DNA of 64,000 nucleotides, from contig DIYF01000018.1 in assembly GCA_002427745.1 (NCBI GenBank), positions 99,294-163,293 of the forward strand. The letters are read 5' to 3'. Below, in pieces: positions 45,907 through 55,247 of the stretch; within the stretch, counting starts at the first letter, position 1; every line of letters begins with the position of its first letter. Origin of the DNA: Roseivirga sp. UBA6061. GTDB taxonomy: Bacteria; Bacteroidota; Bacteroidia; Cytophagales; Cyclobacteriaceae. The position numbers and the translations under genes are program-made. The notes below the pieces were generated by a model. It did no database searches and was not told where the DNA came from. It saw only the letters and a list, made by a program, of their open reading frames with translations.

Positions 45907-48270
45907 ATGTTCAGAAACTACATGATCACTGTGCTGCGCGGAATCCAGCGAAATAAAATGTTCACGGTCATTAACCTGGCCGGCTTGTCAGTGGCAATGG
46001 CCTGTTTTATTCTGGTGGGACTGTATGTCAACTATGAGCTCTCATATGACAGATTTCATGATAGAGTAGAGGACATCCACATGGTACAAATGACCTATAA
46101 CAAGGAGATAGGAGGCTTTAACAACAGTTTTGTACCGGCTGTACTGGCTGAGGCTATTGAAAGCCAGATTCCTGCCGTGGAGCACGCTGCCGTCACGGGT
46201 ACCGGAGCCGGTAACATGCTGGTAGAGGCGGCAAACGGTGAGTTTCTTCCGGAGAAGTACTATGCGGTGACCAATGATTTCTTTGAGGTTTTTACCTTTC
46301 CGCTCCTTTATGGCGATCCGTCAGCTGCACTTAGTGAGCCTGCATCGGTAGTGATTTCTTCTGAAACAGCTTTGAAATACTTCGAAACAGAGAATGCGAT
46401 TGGCCAGGTGATCAATATTGACGGGATGGGCGCTTTTAAAGTCAGCGGAGTGCTGAAACCTTTTCCTAAAAACTCTCAGTTCCAGCCTCACTTTCTATTG
46501 TCCTTTATCGGGCTGAACGATCCGCAGAGAAGAAATTCCTGGACCTTAAACTCTTATTTCATCTATCTCAAAACGGTGCAGGGAGCTGATCTTGAGAGAC
46601 TAAAAGCAGATATCTGGGATGTCTATGCGCCCAAGGTGCCTGAGGGAGGGGTTTATGCGGCTGCTGACCTGGAAACATTTACCGACACCTATTGGTCGGG
46701 TTCTTTCGGCTCTACGCTCAATAACCGCGACCGAGGCCTGGGTGCTGATAAAAGTGTGATCTATGTCTGCTCCGGGCTGGCTATACTGCTGCTCTTCATT
46801 GCCCTGGCCAACTACGTAAATATGGCAACAGCCAAGGCGGTAGAACGCGCCAAAGAAGTGGGGATCAGGAAGGTAAATGGCGCCACTCAGACACAGCTAA
46901 GAGCTCAGTTTCTGGGAGAAACGATATTGTTCGCCATGTTAAGTCTGGTGATTTCCCTGATTGTGGTAGAGCTCATGTTGCCCTCTGTTTCGCAGGTGCT
47001 GGGTATTCCGCTAAAGGTTGATTACACCAATCTCAACTGGCTCCTGGTGCTTTTGGGTTATGCAGCTCTCTGTGGTCTGCTGGCAGGCATTTATCCTGCC
47101 ATGTTCCTTTCCCGTTTTAATCCGGTAAAAGCTATCAAAGGAGAAGTCAATGCTACGAACAGGCGCTTTTCGGCAAAAGGAGTGTTGTTGTTTCTGCAGT
47201 TTACCATTTCGGGCACACTGGTGGCGATCTTACTGATGGCCAATGCTCAGATCAGACACTACCTGGATTTCGACCTGGGCTTCGATCAGGAGCAGGTAAT
47301 TTCCATTCATGCACCGCAATCGCTGAGGGAGGATGGTCCGCTTATCATGAATCAGATTAAGGGCCTGAGCGGGGTGTCAATTGCCACCAAAGGACCTATG
47401 CCATTTGGTGGAGATGGCTCAGCCCCGATAGTCTATGAGGATAAAAAACTGAGAAGTGTGTCCAAGGCGCATGTGGATGCCGCATTTTTACCACTCTTCG
47501 ATATTGATGTGATCGCAGGCCGGAATTTTGATGACGACAGGCTGGAAGATTTTGGCAAGACCATCATGATCAACGAAGCACTGGCCAAAGCCCTGGCATT
47601 GGAAAATCCGGTAGGAGAGATGGTAAGCATGGCCGATACGCCTGTTCGTATTATCGGAGTCTTCAAAAACTTCTATATCAACGGAGCCTTGTCCACGGAA
47701 AGGCCTCTTTTCCTGTACCCCACCAAACACCGGTTTTCCAGGGTGTTGATCAAACTGAAGCCGGGAAACCCTACCGAGACCCTGGCGGCCTTACAGGAAA
47801 TATGGCAGCCCTATCTCGGCAGAAATTCCTTCAGATATGACTTTCTGGATGAGGCCTATGCCAACAGACTTGACAAAATTCAGCGAATCACACTGATTGT
47901 TAACGGCATTACCATTGCCATTGTAACCATTTCTCTTTTCGGTCTCTTTTCGCTCGTAGCCTTCCACATTTCCAGAAAGCTCAAGGACATAGGCATCAGA
48001 AAAGTACTGGGAGCATCCGCTACCCATATCCTGGTGATATTGGGCAGACCGTACATGGCCATCCTCTTACTGTCAGCTACTGTGGCCTTGCCGCTGGCCT
48101 ATTATTTTATGAAGGAGGCACTGAGTAAGTACCCTCATCAAATCGATCTGGGCCCGGCTTACGGTACCGCAGCTTTTCTGGTAATTCTGGCTTTGGCAAC
48201 CCTGGTGATTCTCAGCAGAGCACTGGCCGCTATCCGAACCAATCCGGTGGACATACTACGAAATGAGTAA
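45907..48270 (+). CDS. FtsX/MacB-type ABC permease 16
   Basis: 787 residues, last gene of the nine-gene unit 3. Coupling motifs KEVGIRKVNGA (Asn within the motif) and KDIGIRKVLGA (Asp for Glu), both unusual. The second domain reads IIGVFKNFYINGAL instead of GVVKDFHF. The final region KYPHQIDLG replaces FAYRI. Ends NPVDILRNE. Followed by a 151-bp gap that carries the unit 4 control region. Confidence 0.93.
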   Translation: MFRNYMITVLRGIQRNKMFTVINLAGLSVAMACFILVGLYVNYELSYDRFHDRVEDIHMVQMTYNKEIGGFNNSFVPAVLAEAIESQIPAVEHAAVTGTGAGNMLVEAANGEFLPEKYYAVTNDFFEVFTFPLLYGDPSAALSEPASVVISSETALKYFETENAIGQVINIDGMGAFKVSGVLKPFPKNSQFQPHFLLSFIGLNDPQRRNSWTLNSYFIYLKTVQGADLERLKADIWDVYAPKVPEGGVYAAADLETFTDTYWSGSFGSTLNNRDRGLGADKSVIYVCSGLAILLLFIALANYVNMATAKAVERAKEVGIRKVNGATQTQLRAQFLGETILFAMLSLVISLIVVELMLPSVSQVLGIPLKVDYTNLNWLLVLLGYAALCGLLAGIYPAMFLSRFNPVKAIKGEVNATNRRFSAKGVLLFLQFTISGTLVAILLMANAQIRHYLDFDLGFDQEQVISIHAPQSLREDGPLIMNQIKGLSGVSIATKGPMPFGGDGSAPIVYEDKKLRSVSKAHVDAAFLPLFDIDVIAGRNFDDDRLEDFGKTIMINEALAKALALENPVGEMVSMADTPVRIIGVFKNFYINGALSTERPLFLYPTKHRFSRVLIKLKPGNPTETLAALQEIWQPYLGRNSFRYDFLDEAYANRLDKIQRITLIVNGITIAIVTISLFGLFSLVAFHISRKLKDIGIRKVLGASATHILVILGRPYMAILLLSATVALPLAYYFMKEALSKYPHQIDLGPAYGTAAFLVILALATLVILSRALAAIRTNPVDILRNE

Positions 48271-48291
48271 GTCGTAGCCAGGTGATGTTGC

Positions 48292-48326
48292 CGTCCGCTC
48301 ACGGACGATAAAGCCCATGCACGATC
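48292..48326 (+). promoter_or_regulatory. Double-dyad upstream activator site, unit 4
   Basis: Perfect dyad CGTCCG-CTCA-CGGACG (48292-48307, centre 48299.5). At the expected +20 position (48313-48326) only the right half CGATC is retained (GCCCA-TGCA-CGATC). The first centre is 82.5 bp from the -24 GG. TAAAG follows the dyad as it does in units 1 and 2. Confidence 0.7.
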
Positions 48327-48379
48327 AGCCGGTGTATTTTGGTTGAGTTGTAAGGTGTTGTTTTTCAGGTGCTTGTGTT

Positions 48380-48396
48380 CTGGCATAAGGCTTGGT
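48380..48396 (+). promoter_or_regulatory. Sigma-54-type promoter, unit 4
   Basis: CTGGCATA-AGGC-TTGGT: canonical TGGCA in the -24 half and TTGG in the -12 half with the right spacing. The ATG of permease 17 is 26 bp downstream. Confidence 0.7.
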
Positions 48397-48421
48397 AAGG
48401 TCTCTGTGAAAACATACGGCT

Positions 48422-50767
48422 ATGCTCAGGAATTATATCAAGGTTGCACTCCGGAATATCAGAAAAAACAAACTCTATGCTTTTCTCAATATGATGGGAC
48501 TCAGCATAGGGCTTGCCTCGTTTTTTATCATCTACCTGTTCCTGCAGAATGAGAATGCTTATGACCGGTTTCATCCCAAAGCAGATCGCATCTATCGCGT
48601 TTTAGAAGAGATAACCACTGATACAGGAGTTGAAGTCCACGGAGAAACCACCTCAGCCCTGGCTCCGGTGGCAACGGAAGAAATTCCTGAGATAGAGGCC
48701 TTTAGCCGGATAAGCCTGTGGCCAAAGGGGATTAAGATTGAGGATGCAGTAGACTCTGTACTGTTTTTAGAGACCCTGGCCGTAGATGCGGGACTGCTTG
48801 ATTTCTTTGGCCTGAATTTCCTGTCAGGTGATCCGGAAACGGCTCTGGATTCACCAGATGCTTTGCTGCTCAATGAAACAAGGGCGCGTCAGCTCTTTGG
48901 TTCAGTGGATGCTTTGGGGCAGACTTTAATGGTAGAAGGAATACCTCTGATTGTATCCGGAGTATTTAAGGATTTACCCTCCGCCAATTCGCTGAAAGCT
49001 GAGCTGATTGTTCATCTGCCCACCATAAATCCATGGCGCAAAGACCAGTTGACTGCCTGGAATGCCAATTACGGTGATCAGACCTACTTTCTGCTGACGG
49101 AAGGAGCTAATGTTGAAATCATTGAAGACAAGCTGAATAAGCTATATTCCTCAAACCTGGGCTTAGAGGACAGAAATTTGCAGTTGCAACCTCTTGTTGA
49201 CGTACACTTTTCGGTTGAAATAAAAGACGCCATTAAAGAAAAGTCAGATAGTGACTATATCCTCGTCTTTACACTGGTAGCAGGCTTCATCCTGATCTGC
49301 TCGGTGTTCAATTACATCAGCCTGGCTCTTTCGCAATCTGTGGAACGCGTAAAAGAAATCGGTATCAGAAAGGTGGTAGGTGCGGCCCGTAAGCAACTGT
49401 TATGGCAGTTTGTAACAGAGTCGGTGGTTCATGTGCTGGCAGGTTATATCATGGCACTGATCATTGTTGAATTGCTTACCCCTGAATTAGAAGTACTTAT
49501 AGAAAGAAAACTCAGCTTTGATCTTTGGTTGCACCCGGCACTCATTTTACAGGGTCTGGGCTTTTCCATAGCGGTTGCCTTATTATCTGCTGTTTATCCG
49601 GCTCTGTTTGTTACCAAACTTAAGGTTATCTCCATATTGAGAAGAAGCGTCAGTGGGTTGTCTACCCATCGTATGTTAAATGCCATCAGTGTTTTTCAGT
49701 TGGTAGTGTTCATCGTATTGATTTCGGCAGCTTTTACAGCAAATCGCCAGTTACTGTTTTTACAAAATGAGAACCTGGGGTTTGATAAGGAAGAGGTGAT
49801 GGTCATAGGTCTGTACACACCGGAGGCCATCAATAAGCAAGAAGCCCTGAAAAACGAGTTACTCCGGATTAATACAGTGTCCAGTGTGTCGCATACACGT
49901 TCTATACCCAGCCGGGTTATGGGCTTCAATGTTTTCGCTGACTATGGTTTCCGGTTTTATAACTTCCATGTAGACGAAGACTATTTTAAGACCATGGGAA
50001 TGACCATTGTAGAAGGGCGTGGCTTTTTACCTGAAGATGCCAATACTACCGACCTGGTGATTGTAAATGAGACGGCTGCCAGAAAGCTGAACTTTGAAGG
50101 TGGAGCAGTTGGCAAGACTGTAAAGACAGGTAACAAAGAGTTAAGGATTATCGGTGTGGTCAAAGACTTCCATTTTGGTACTAAAAAGGAACCTATTGAA
50201 GCTACACTTTTCAATCCTATCGACAACGACTGGGGTTTGCTGGCAGTAAAGTTTGAGGGCAGTGATTTTAAAAGAACAGTAGCTGATGTAAAAGCTACCT
50301 ATGATGAGGTAACAGGAGGAGAGAAGCTGAGCCTCTCATTTCTTGAGGATGCGATTAATGCGCAGTACAAGCAAGAGAATATCATGATCAAGGTGATCAA
50401 CAGTTTCACGGCTATGGCTGCGATAGTTGCTTTTATCGGACTTTTCGGTATCTCTGGTTATGCCGTAAAAAGAAGACTCAAAGAGATGGGAATCAGAAAA
50501 ATACTGGGGGCCAACTTCGTGTCCATTCAGAAATCCCTTAACAGCGCTAACCTTGTAAAAATGGGAGTGGCTATCGCCATTGCCCTGCCTCTGATTGTAT
50601 ACTGGATGAACTCCTGGCTGCAGTCATTTGCCTATCGCATAGACTTTCCTGTAGCCCTGGTCGTTTTCGCTTTTTTCCTGGCCGTGATGGTGGTTTTTAT
50701 CACAGTTTCTATCCACAGTATCCGGGCTTACCTTATCAATCCGGTAGAGATTTTGAAAGACGAATAA
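48422..50767 (+). CDS. FtsX/MacB-type ABC permease 17
   Basis: 781 residues, first gene of unit 4. Coupling motifs KEIGIRKVVGA and KEMGIRKILGA. Closest to permease 18: about 50 of the first 63 residues are identical, including LASFF in helix 1 and HPKADRIYRVL after it. Both lose the usual LGLFGLA pattern before the second coupling motif in favour of IGLFGISGY/IGLFGIAGY, and both end NPVEILKDE. A recent tandem duplication is the simplest explanation. Confidence 0.93.
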   Translation: MLRNYIKVALRNIRKNKLYAFLNMMGLSIGLASFFIIYLFLQNENAYDRFHPKADRIYRVLEEITTDTGVEVHGETTSALAPVATEEIPEIEAFSRISLWPKGIKIEDAVDSVLFLETLAVDAGLLDFFGLNFLSGDPETALDSPDALLLNETRARQLFGSVDALGQTLMVEGIPLIVSGVFKDLPSANSLKAELIVHLPTINPWRKDQLTAWNANYGDQTYFLLTEGANVEIIEDKLNKLYSSNLGLEDRNLQLQPLVDVHFSVEIKDAIKEKSDSDYILVFTLVAGFILICSVFNYISLALSQSVERVKEIGIRKVVGAARKQLLWQFVTESVVHVLAGYIMALIIVELLTPELEVLIERKLSFDLWLHPALILQGLGFSIAVALLSAVYPALFVTKLKVISILRRSVSGLSTHRMLNAISVFQLVVFIVLISAAFTANRQLLFLQNENLGFDKEEVMVIGLYTPEAINKQEALKNELLRINTVSSVSHTRSIPSRVMGFNVFADYGFRFYNFHVDEDYFKTMGMTIVEGRGFLPEDANTTDLVIVNETAARKLNFEGGAVGKTVKTGNKELRIIGVVKDFHFGTKKEPIEATLFNPIDNDWGLLAVKFEGSDFKRTVADVKATYDEVTGGEKLSLSFLEDAINAQYKQENIMIKVINSFTAMAAIVAFIGLFGISGYAVKRRLKEMGIRKILGANFVSIQKSLNSANLVKMGVAIAIALPLIVYWMNSWLQSFAYRIDFPVALVVFAFFLAVMVVFITVSIHSIRAYLINPVEILKDE

Positions 50768-50788
50768 ACTCATAAGATTTTAGTACAC

Positions 50789-50801
50789 GATAACCGTTAT
50801 C
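50789..50801. promoter_or_regulatory. 13-bp palindrome before permease 18
   Basis: GATAAC-C-GTTATC is a perfect inverted repeat in the 56-bp spacer between permeases 17 and 18. It differs from the CGTCCG dyads and no sigma-54-like element is present here. It could be an operator for another regulator or chance. Confidence 0.3.
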
Positions 50802-50823
50802 TTAACTCAGCAAACAGCAAGCT

Positions 50824-53160
50824 ATGTTCAAAAACTACCTCAAAGTAGCCTTCAGAAACATCCGTAAAAACAAGCTTTACGCTTTTCTGAACATCATTGG
50901 TTTAGGAGTGGGGTTGGCCTCTTTCTTCGTTATCTACCTCTTTCTGCAGAACGAACGGTCTTATGATACATTCCATCCAAAAGCCGATCGTATTTACAGA
51001 GTACTGGTAGAACAAACCGATGGCGGACAGCTACAGGTAGCAGCCGGTTTAAATGCCGCTATGGCTCCCGCTGCGGCTGAGCGTATTCCGGAGATTGAAG
51101 CCTACAGCCGCATAGAAGTCTACCCCAAGCAGGTTTTAATCCGAGGAATTAAAGACTCTCTGCAGGTATTCAGAAGTCTGGCTGTGGATAAAGGATTCAT
51201 TAACTTCTTCCAACTCGATTTTGTCAGAGGGTCTGGGGAAACTTCCTTCCTCAAGCCTAATTCATTATTGGTTTCCAAGACCAAGGAAGATGCTTTTTTC
51301 GATGGTGATGCACTAAACAAGAGAGTTCAGGTAAATGGAAAAGAGTACCTGATCGAGGGAGTTTTTACAGATATCCCTCCCAACTCATCACTTAAAGCCG
51401 ATATGATTGTTCCGTTTGAGACCTTGCATGCAGGTCGCTTGCAGGATTTAAACTGGAATACCAGCTATTTTGACCAGACATTTTTCCTGTTTTCTCCGGA
51501 TGCAGACATCACGCAGATAGAGGACAAACTTAACCAGCTGGCAGAGGAGAACAAGGCGGCAGCTAACAGAAGCTATAAGCTTCAGTCCATTTACGATATA
51601 CACTTTTCACTGGGGCTGAATGATTCCCTCGGAGAAAAGACAGACGAGCAGTATATCTACATTTTCACGATAGTAGCGATTTTTATACTGGCCTGTTCAG
51701 TCTTCAATTATGTAAGCCTGGCACTATCACAGTCCATTGAGCGAACCAAAGAAATTGGCGTGCGCAAGGTAATCGGGGCCGTAAAAGGGCAGCTCTACAA
51801 GCAGTTTATCAGCGAATCGGCACTATACGTGCTTATGGGCTTCGTCATTGCCCTGGTATTGGTAGAGGTAATGGTACCGCAGCTGGAGTCAATCCTGGGA
51901 CGTACCCTTTCCTCTGATTTGTCTAATACGCCTGAACTGCTCATTCCGGGCTTTATTTTCTCTATAGTGGTGGCTGGTCTGGCGGCCTTATATCCGGCTT
52001 ACGTCAGTGCCGCGCAAAAGGTGGTGAGCATCTTCAGAGGTGGTGGCCGCTTTAAATCACATAGTCTCATTAACGCAATCTCGGTTTTCCAGATAGGCGT
52101 ATTTATGGTGCTGGTCAGTGTGGCTTTTACTGCCAATCGTCAGATGCACTTTATGCAGAATGAAAATCTGGGCTTTGATAAAGAGAACCAACTCGTCATC
52201 ACCATGTTCTCACAGGGTGCCGCAGGAAAAGCTGAGGTTTTCAAAAACGACCTGGCTCAGATTCCCGAAGTTAAGTCGTCCAGCTTTACCTCTTCGGTTC
52301 CTTCCAGGGTGATGGGGTCCACAAGGTTTCGTGGCTACGATTTCTCCTTTGTCAACTTTGATGTAGACGCTGACTATCTCAATACGATGGGAATGCAGTT
52401 AAAGGAGGGGAGGAACTTCCAGCCAGAAGACAGTGATACTGCCAACCTGGTACTGATCAATGAGACGGCAGCAGCCAAACTCAATTTCGGTGAAACCGCC
52501 ATTGGTAAAACCATCCATAACGGCCGGGTCGAAATGCGGGTGATCGGAGTGGTGAATGATTTCCACTGGATTTCAAAACGTGAGGAGATTGGGCCGACTC
52601 TCTTTAGAAAGCAAACCAGAAACAGAGGGATTTTGGTGGTCAAACTGGACACCGACAACCTGATGGATACAATGGATGAGATTGAAGCAAAGTACAGTGA
52701 GCTGACCGGAGGAGAGGTGATGAGTTCCTTTTTCCTGGATAATCAGATCAATTCACAGTACAGGCAGGAGAAGATCATGATCAAAATGATCAACACTTTC
52801 ACGGTCATTGCCGCTGTAGTGGCCTTTATAGGCTTATTCGGTATTGCCGGCTACTCGGCACGCAGAAGACTCAAAGAAATGGGAATCCGTAAGGTATTGG
52901 GGGCCGGCTTTGTATCAGTACAACTGGCATTGAACAGATCAAACATCTGGAAACTGGTACTCGCAGCGATAATTGCCGCACCGCTTATTGTTTTGTGGAT
53001 GGAAGACTGGCTCAATTCTTTTGCTTATCGCATTGCTTTACCGGCCGGTCTCATTGTAGCTGCCATTGGTGTGGCCTCAGTGGTCATTCTTATTACGGCC
53101 ATGTTCCATAGTGTGAAGGCTTTTTTTATCAACCCTGTGGAAATTCTGAAGGATGAATAA
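50824..53160 (+). CDS. FtsX/MacB-type ABC permease 18
   Basis: 778 residues, the last gene of the uninterrupted run. Coupling motifs KEIGVRKVIGA and KEMGIRKVLGA. Twin of permease 17 (see there), separated by a 56-bp spacer, longer than most in the array. The second periplasmic domain has GVVNDFHWISKREEI where permease 17 has GVVKDFHFGTKKEPI. Ends NPVEILKDE. It converges on the minus-strand DUF3857 pair across 136 bp that contain a repeat-built hairpin. Confidence 0.93.
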   Translation: MFKNYLKVAFRNIRKNKLYAFLNIIGLGVGLASFFVIYLFLQNERSYDTFHPKADRIYRVLVEQTDGGQLQVAAGLNAAMAPAAAERIPEIEAYSRIEVYPKQVLIRGIKDSLQVFRSLAVDKGFINFFQLDFVRGSGETSFLKPNSLLVSKTKEDAFFDGDALNKRVQVNGKEYLIEGVFTDIPPNSSLKADMIVPFETLHAGRLQDLNWNTSYFDQTFFLFSPDADITQIEDKLNQLAEENKAAANRSYKLQSIYDIHFSLGLNDSLGEKTDEQYIYIFTIVAIFILACSVFNYVSLALSQSIERTKEIGVRKVIGAVKGQLYKQFISESALYVLMGFVIALVLVEVMVPQLESILGRTLSSDLSNTPELLIPGFIFSIVVAGLAALYPAYVSAAQKVVSIFRGGGRFKSHSLINAISVFQIGVFMVLVSVAFTANRQMHFMQNENLGFDKENQLVITMFSQGAAGKAEVFKNDLAQIPEVKSSSFTSSVPSRVMGSTRFRGYDFSFVNFDVDADYLNTMGMQLKEGRNFQPEDSDTANLVLINETAAAKLNFGETAIGKTIHNGRVEMRVIGVVNDFHWISKREEIGPTLFRKQTRNRGILVVKLDTDNLMDTMDEIEAKYSELTGGEVMSSFFLDNQINSQYRQEKIMIKMINTFTVIAAVVAFIGLFGIAGYSARRRLKEMGIRKVLGAGFVSVQLALNRSNIWKLVLAAIIAAPLIVLWMEDWLNSFAYRIALPAGLIVAAIGVASVVILITAMFHSVKAFFINPVEILKDE

Positions 53161-53180
53161 GGTGGCTCTGAGTATTGAGT

Positions 53181-53268
53181 GTTGAATGTTGAATTATGAA
53201 TGCTAAATTATGAATGATGAATGAATCTTAATTTCTAATTCAACATTCAACATTCAACATTCAACATT
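53181..53268. repeat. Inverted repeat built from heptads, possible bidirectional terminator
   Basis: Left arm GTTGAATGTTGAATT (53181-53195) pairs with AATTCAACATTCAAC (53237-53251). The right side continues as four perfect copies of CAACATT (53241-53268). It lies between two convergent genes, where a transcript-ending hairpin would be expected. Copy number of the heptad may vary between strains. Confidence 0.6.
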
Positions 53269-53296
53269 CCTCATTCCCTCTTAATAACATGGCCCG

Positions 53297-55246
53297 CTAT
53301 TGCTTTGGAGCAAGCACCAGTACTATCTTATTGAAGTCGGCAGCTGAGTTGACCACTTTTTGATATTGCGGGTAGTGGCTCTTGTCCAAAGACAGTATTT
53401 CGTATTCTTCTTTTGCCGTAATGGTGAGTGTATTGCCTTCATAGGTATAGTCTGATTGAAAGTGCATCACCACTTTTTGATCCAGTTCTACGCTATTCTC
53501 TATTTGCAACTGCTCCAGACCCTGAACCACATAACCTTCCGGTACTTCCAGGGTGATTTGATGTTTGTATTGCTTAGTATCGAAGAGGATAATATCGGTT
53601 ACCCGGTCTTTTTCCTCGTACATTTCTGCCTGTTTACCTATGACTTTCCCTATGGAAACCAGATAGTCATTTCCTGCCTTTTGCACCAGAGACTTTGCCG
53701 TCACCTTCATGTGCATGCGGAAATAGCTGTTTTTATCAGCAGATAAGGCAAGGTCATCGTTTTCCATCCGGAAATCCGTTATAGCCGCATCATCTATGTC
53801 TGACACAACAATGTCTTTCTGGAGATCTTCCAGCCTTTCCGGGCTGCTGGTTCCAAACAGGTGCCTGAACAGATAGGCCTGATGCCCCTGGTAGAATCTC
53901 TCCAGTTGTATATCCAGCGCATCTTTTGCCGAAGACAGTTTTACCACCGCATTGGTGCCCAGGTGATTGTCATCTGCAGAAGAAACATGGATGGTTCTGA
54001 CTTCCTGTCCGACACGCCTCAGCCCTTTGGTAGAGTAGTCATAGCCTGTTCTGATAAAGAGTGCCGTATTGCCCTCATTTACATTGGGAGCGGGGCCGAA
54101 GCGCATATGGGCCAGTTTAGGAGAAATGTACTTGTCGTAGTCAGGGAAGTAGAAGAGGATGTCGCGCAGGTCCATGCTATGCGGGAAGTCCTCATCCACA
54201 CTACCCAAAAAGCGGCTCGAAGTAAAGACAACATCAAACCTGACCCCCAGTTTTTCGAAAAGCCGTGTATAGACTCTGGCCATTCCCACGGCATTTCCCA
54301 CCCTGTTTTTAAAGACAAACAGGGCATCGCTGTATTCATCTTTTCCCGATGCTTCTATGGTAAAGCTTTCTTTGATGCTCTTTTCTATCAGCATCAGCTT
54401 CTGGGCTTCTGTCTTGCCATCCAGTTTCAGGTTTTTAATAAACTTTCTCGCTGCGGCACTGCCCTTGTTCCCCTGCACCGTTTTAAACAGGTTTTTGGAA
54501 ATACTCTCCCAGTTAATCAGATCAACCCCGTTTGGCGTGGAGACAAGCTTGTAATCAACCCGCTGAAGCTTTGACTTGAAGGAGGAATACTGTTCTTCAG
54601 AAAGCCCCGGAATGTTCTGAACCTTGATCTTTTTATGATGTGAGGCAAAAGAACCAAAAGAGTCTGGAAAACCATTGTACGATTTGGTCGCAAAACTCAG
54701 CTGGTTGGGGGCTTTCAGCTCAAAGCTGGCATTGAGCACCGGAAACTCCTGCTGATAAACCTCCCGGCCAAAGCTTCTCACTGCCTGGCGCAGGGTGTAG
54801 ATGTACTCTATTTCACCTCCGGTCTGTACACCTTCTACCGCGAAAATCATAAAGTCACCACTGCCGTTGGCATTCGACAACTCTTTGAGGTTTTCCTGGT
54901 CAAAAGACTGCACCTGATTGTCGGGAGAAATGGTTCTTACCTTCAGGTCCACCAGCGGCCCGCGACCGGCCGGTATATAGACCTTATTAAACTTCTCGAT
55001 ACCGGCATCATTGTTCACCTTAACGATCTTATGAACCGTATAATACTGGGTCTGCACGTAGGGAGTGACCTGGTAATCGATAAAACGGAAGTCTGCAATG
55101 ATTACAGCTGGTTCCTGATTGTGAACAGGGTCAATCTCATGTATCTCAGGTTTTTCCAGCCACTTCAGCTTTTCATGAATAAGGCTCTGCCCATTGAGTG
55201 TCTGTAAGGAAAAAAGGAGCAGTATAGCGATAAATGATTTCTTCAT
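53297..55246 (-). CDS. DUF3857 protein with a transglutaminase-like domain that lacks the catalytic Cys
   Basis: 649 residues. Signal peptide at the N-terminus (MKKSFIAILLLFSLQTLNGQ). A DUF3857 region comes first (about 50-260), then a transglutaminase-like segment. Where the upstream partner gene has YGDCKDMANLL, this protein has VGNAVGMARVY, so the nucleophilic Cys is replaced by Ala; the later His and Asp regions (DFPHSMDL, PDYDKY) appear present. It is therefore probably a non-enzymatic exported partner. It starts 1 bp after the stop codon of the partner gene, in one operon. Function of this protein pair is not established. Confidence 0.8.
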   Translation of the reverse strand: MKKSFIAILLLFSLQTLNGQSLIHEKLKWLEKPEIHEIDPVHNQEPAVIIADFRFIDYQVTPYVQTQYYTVHKIVKVNNDAGIEKFNKVYIPAGRGPLVDLKVRTISPDNQVQSFDQENLKELSNANGSGDFMIFAVEGVQTGGEIEYIYTLRQAVRSFGREVYQQEFPVLNASFELKAPNQLSFATKSYNGFPDSFGSFASHHKKIKVQNIPGLSEEQYSSFKSKLQRVDYKLVSTPNGVDLINWESISKNLFKTVQGNKGSAAARKFIKNLKLDGKTEAQKLMLIEKSIKESFTIEASGKDEYSDALFVFKNRVGNAVGMARVYTRLFEKLGVRFDVVFTSSRFLGSVDEDFPHSMDLRDILFYFPDYDKYISPKLAHMRFGPAPNVNEGNTALFIRTGYDYSTKGLRRVGQEVRTIHVSSADDNHLGTNAVVKLSSAKDALDIQLERFYQGHQAYLFRHLFGTSSPERLEDLQKDIVVSDIDDAAITDFRMENDDLALSADKNSYFRMHMKVTAKSLVQKAGNDYLVSIGKVIGKQAEMYEEKDRVTDIILFDTKQYKHQITLEVPEGYVVQGLEQLQIENSVELDQKVVMHFQSDYTYEGNTLTITAKEEYEILSLDKSHYPQYQKVVNSAADFNKIVLVLAPKQ

Positions 55247-55247
55247 T

